The notes under the pieces: generated by a model | What the model was told of the DNA's origin: nothing | The model's database searches: none | The model's input: only the letters and a program-made list of their open reading frames with translations | NCBI GenBank assembly: GCA_013001365.1 | Contig: JABDMQ010000061.1 | Location: 1 to 16,436 of the forward strand | Direction of reading: 5' to 3' | Origin: Flavobacteriaceae bacterium | GTDB lineage: Bacteria > Bacteroidota > Bacteroidia > Flavobacteriales > Flavobacteriaceae | DNA: 16,436 nucleotides | Position numbers and translations under genes: made by a program | Shown: piece by piece, positions 13,661 through 16,436 of the stretch | How the letters are laid out: each line of letters opens with the position of its first letter | Position numbering within the stretch: position 1 is the first letter of the stretch

Positions 13661-16436
13661 ATGACTATGAAACTGTTAAGACCTGCTATTTCTTTTCTTA
13701 CCCTAATTTTGGTGGTACCATTGGCTTTTTCTCAATCAACTAATCGAGTTAAAGTATCTGTTGATTGGCCAAGTTTCTCCTATCAGAATAAAGTCGAAGT
13801 TTATGACCCTGCGAATAATTTATTGCTAACAATTTGCGACGATAACAAATGCTATCAGACAACAGGGTCCTCAACGCGTTACATAACCACATACGATTTA
13901 GGATGTTTGAGTATTGACCCGATTGCATTGCCGAATTACTACTTGAAGATTTTCAACATTAATGATAATCCTTGGAGTGGAAGTGCTTCGGTAACCGTTA
14001 ATGTCGCTGGTGTTGATGTATTAACCGATACTGGAACAACTGCGTCCGCAGCAGGAACTGATGTGGTTTTCAATGTCAATAGTGCCACTCTATGTACACT
14101 TCCCGATACTGATGGTGATGGTGTTGTAGACCTCGTGGATCAAGATGACGATAATGATGGTATTCTTGATGTAGGTGAAGGACTTGGATTCAGTAACTTT
14201 ACATGTGATGTTCCGGTTCTTTCATTCCGCAGTCCAGTTTTGGATAGTGGTACGGCGGGCACTGTTGGTGCCGTTTATAGATTCGATAATTCTTCTCAAG
14301 GATTAGATGTCTTGGTAGAAATAGAAGAAATCGATCCAGGTGTTTCGCTAACTTCCATTGATAGCGATATTGCTCCTATCGAAGATTATTTGCGTACACA
14401 ACTTCGATTTACCGGAGTAGGAACATTTGGAATGAAATTCAAATTCACAATTGTAATAGACAATACAACAACTCCAGCACCAAACATTGCCAGAATTGGA
14501 GGAACTTCCTGGGATGTTGATGGTCGCCCGAACGAAAGAGAATCGATTAGATATTACAATCCCTCTGCATATGGAGTAGATAACCCTACAACGTTGGAAA
14601 CAGATATTTATCCAGATGGAGCAGGAGTTACAGGAATAAGACTGGATTTCCCTGGATTTAATGAAAGTACGATACTTCGTTCTTATTTCCAATTTTCCGG
14701 AAATACCTTCTCGATAAAAATGCAGATAAAGAATGATGTTAACCTGTCAACGCCGCGACTTTTTGCAATGTCTTTCACACAATGTGATATTTTCGATTAT
14801 AAAGCACCTTCATTAGTAGTCTTGAATGGTGATGATCCGGATGGCGATGGACTGGACAATCAATTGGATATTGATGCCGATAATGATGGCATTCCAGACA
14901 ATGTAGAAGCGCAGCCGACTGTCGGGTATTTAATGCCAAACGGTGTATATGATCCAGTTACTGGACTTGATTCTGCCTATCTAAGCGGAATTGACCCTGT
15001 AGACACAGATGGAGATAACATCCCTGATAACATAGACTTAGACAGCGACAATGATGGCACACCTGACATTGTGGAAAATGGCATGGCCAATGTTGTATCC
15101 TTAATTGATTCGGATTCGGACGGGCTTGACGACAATTTCGAGGGGGCCAACCTGTTGGACTCCAGCGATGTCAACGACGAAATAGATAATCCATCGGCCT
15201 CGATACTGCCTGATACGGATGGCGACCTTCCCTTGGGAGGCGACCTGGACTACCGTGATGCTATAGACGTGTACATAGAGTCCGCCACGGTGGACTTCGA
15301 TGGTATCGACGACCATATCGCTGAAGACACTTTCATGTCTGGTTGGCCAAGTTCCACCTTGATGGCCTGGGTGAAGCTGGACCCGACCTTCAGTGCCGAC
15401 GGTGACGTTGCAGGACAAGGCATGATGCGTATGTACGTTGATGGTAGCTCAAGGGTCTTGAGGTCCTATTACGTGACCAGCGCTGGAAGCTCTGCCTATG
15501 GCTCATCGTCCATAACGGCCCTTGACCTTGACAAATGGTACCATGTGGCCATAAGCTACGAAGGAGCAACGGGAAGCGCGAAGATATTCATCAATGGCAA
15601 GCTCGAGCGTAGTACGACCATCCCGACCGGGACCCTGTCCGTTAATCCGGGGTATGCTGACCCAGATTTCAACATTGGGCGCAATTCAAGGTTGGACAAC
15701 TCCTATTTCAAGGGTGCCATAGACGAGGTACGGGTCTTTGACGTGGCCTTGACCGAGGACCAGGTACAACGCATGGTCTACCAAGAGGTGGAGAACCAAG
15801 GTGGAAGTGTAACAGGCACCTTGATAGATAAAAGAATTGTTGACATAGGCAGTAGCACACCAGTCCCATGGGCGAACCTGCAGGCCTATTACCCGATGAC
15901 CAACATACTCACAGGAAAGACCATAGATGCATCAGGCAATGGCCGTGATGCAACGCTCAAGAACATATTCACGGTACAGCAGCAGACGGCTCCTATGCCA
16001 TACCAGACCATCAATGATGGTGCTTGGAGCAATGCCAATACCTGGAAGCATGGCACTGTCTGGGACATCACCGACATCTCGAACCTCAAGGACTGGGCCA
16101 TCGTCAAGATCGCCAGTGATGTCGATGTCTCGCAATCGATAAGGACACTGGGGCTCACCATAGACCCTGGCAGCAGGCTTACGCTCAATGGCGAGAACGC
16201 CATCACCAACAACTGGTACCTGGAGCTCAACGGCACCTTGGACCTAGCTAGCGACTCACAATTGGTGCAAGGCATCAACAGTGACCTGGTCACCTCGGCC
16301 GCTGGAGAGATACTCAGACGCCAGGAGGGCAATAGTGATATCTATTGGTACAACTACTGGTCATCGCCAGTAGGAACCCCAGCAGCGACCACCCTGTCGG
16401 ACAACAACGCTCCGACCAACAATACCAACAACACAC
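13661..16436 (+). CDS. large secreted surface protein with TSP3-like Ca-binding repeats and LamG domain, partial
   Basis: The frame is open from the ATG at 13661 to the window edge (925 codons, 3' end missing). A second ATG at 13667 is an equally good start. A signal peptide ends LAFSQ (about residue 25). Residues about 26-148 are an unrecognised domain. Calcium-binding, thrombospondin-3-like Asp-rich repeats lie at 149-173 (DTDGDGVVD..DDDNDGILD), 391-417, 448-473 and about 483-495, with an unrecognised beta-rich domain of about 215 residues between the first and second. Residues about 543-705 form a LamG/concanavalin-like domain (FDGIDDHI, WYHVAISYEG, FINGKL, IDEVRVFD). A LQAYYPM segment follows (740), then from about 788 a WSNANTW..LTLNG..ILRRQEG module of a type I recall from flavobacterial surface proteins. 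A type IX secretion C-terminal signal would be expected beyond the edge. Likely role: adhesion or polysaccharide binding (inference). Composition changes mid-gene near 15100. Confidence 0.88.
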   Translation, partial: MTMKLLRPAISFLTLILVVPLAFSQSTNRVKVSVDWPSFSYQNKVEVYDPANNLLLTICDDNKCYQTTGSSTRYITTYDLGCLSIDPIALPNYYLKIFNINDNPWSGSASVTVNVAGVDVLTDTGTTASAAGTDVVFNVNSATLCTLPDTDGDGVVDLVDQDDDNDGILDVGEGLGFSNFTCDVPVLSFRSPVLDSGTAGTVGAVYRFDNSSQGLDVLVEIEEIDPGVSLTSIDSDIAPIEDYLRTQLRFTGVGTFGMKFKFTIVIDNTTTPAPNIARIGGTSWDVDGRPNERESIRYYNPSAYGVDNPTTLETDIYPDGAGVTGIRLDFPGFNESTILRSYFQFSGNTFSIKMQIKNDVNLSTPRLFAMSFTQCDIFDYKAPSLVVLNGDDPDGDGLDNQLDIDADNDGIPDNVEAQPTVGYLMPNGVYDPVTGLDSAYLSGIDPVDTDGDNIPDNIDLDSDNDGTPDIVENGMANVVSLIDSDSDGLDDNFEGANLLDSSDVNDEIDNPSASILPDTDGDLPLGGDLDYRDAIDVYIESATVDFDGIDDHIAEDTFMSGWPSSTLMAWVKLDPTFSADGDVAGQGMMRMYVDGSSRVLRSYYVTSAGSSAYGSSSITALDLDKWYHVAISYEGATGSAKIFINGKLERSTTIPTGTLSVNPGYADPDFNIGRNSRLDNSYFKGAIDEVRVFDVALTEDQVQRMVYQEVENQGGSVTGTLIDKRIVDIGSSTPVPWANLQAYYPMTNILTGKTIDASGNGRDATLKNIFTVQQQTAPMPYQTINDGAWSNANTWKHGTVWDITDISNLKDWAIVKIASDVDVSQSIRTLGLTIDPGSRLTLNGENAITNNWYLELNGTLDLASDSQLVQGINSDLVTSAAGEILRRQEGNSDIYWYNYWSSPVGTPAATTLSDNNAPTNNTNNT
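15107..16436 (+). other. GC-rich segment inside the surface-protein gene
   Basis: Hand counts of 60-base rows give 21/60 and 27/60 G+C at 13801 and 14461, but 38, 30, 34 and 33 of 60 at 15361, 15541, 15721 and 16201. Codon choice changes at the same place: GAT gives way to GAC, and ACC, GCC, CTG and AAC become common, while ATA stays frequent. The switch falls in the last Asp-rich repeat, just before the LamG-like domain, and continues to the window edge. This fits a module of different origin or under different selection. Confidence 0.7.

Noticed and set aside
14977..16332. Several open frames (65-147 codons, mostly minus strand) across the GC-rich part of the surface-protein gene
   Set aside because: High GC removes stop codons from the other frames; the plus-strand frame carries LamG motifs and is continuous.
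15107..16436. Insertion sequence or transposon as the source of the GC-rich segment
   Set aside because: The reading frame runs through the junction with no transposase, no terminal inverted repeat and no visible target duplication.

Overview
The window looks like chromosomal DNA from a marine-type member of the Flavobacteriaceae (Bacteroidota). The evidence is the gene families (a DUF4270-type lipoprotein, a TonB-dependent receptor with a CarboxypepD_reg-like N-terminus, a Ca-binding/LamG surface protein), signal peptides ending in AQ or SQ, start sites without Shine-Dalgarno sequences, and several matches to the Bacteroidota promoter -7 element TAnnTTTG. Most of the window is AT-rich (around 40% GC by eye). 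It is almost fully coding: the longest non-coding stretches are 158 bp (4198-4355) and 147 bp (13514-13660). I found no tRNA, rRNA, CRISPR array, transposase or insertion sequence.

Left half, minus strand, read right to left. A divergent promoter region (8688-8796) starts a tight run of three genes: a short GT5-type 'glycogen/starch synthase' protein (8687-7878), a DUF4270-like lipoprotein (7855-6209) and glmS (6203-4356), which makes glucosamine-6-phosphate. A second unit with its own promoter candidate (around 4227-4255) encodes an outer-membrane TonB-dependent receptor (4197-1414). Twelve bases later comes an SGNH/GDSL-type lipoprotein (1401 to the window edge, 3' end missing), so this receptor is paired with a predicted esterase rather than a SusD-type partner.

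Right half, plus strand. panC (GTG start), panD, a UPF0104/LPG-synthase-TM flippase-like membrane protein (TTG start), a secreted alpha/beta-hydrolase-fold protein whose nucleophile Ser appears to be Gly, and radA follow one another with gaps of 13, 4, 35 and 6 bp, and probably form one operon. panC and panD together make pantothenate for coenzyme A, and radA is a DNA-recombination ATPase.

After radA comes a promoter candidate and a large secreted protein (13661 to the window edge, 925 codons visible, 3' end missing) with a signal peptide, thrombospondin-3-like Ca-binding repeats, a LamG-like domain and the start of a further module typical of flavobacterial surface proteins. Its sequence changes sharply in composition near 15100, from AT-rich to about 55% GC, inside one uninterrupted reading frame. 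This is the clearest sign of a mosaic or horizontally exchanged segment in the window.

I did not find a clearly new multi-gene system. The points most worth following are the mosaic surface gene, the probable pseudo-esterase in the pan-radA operon, the half-length GT5 protein, and the receptor-SGNH lipoprotein pair.
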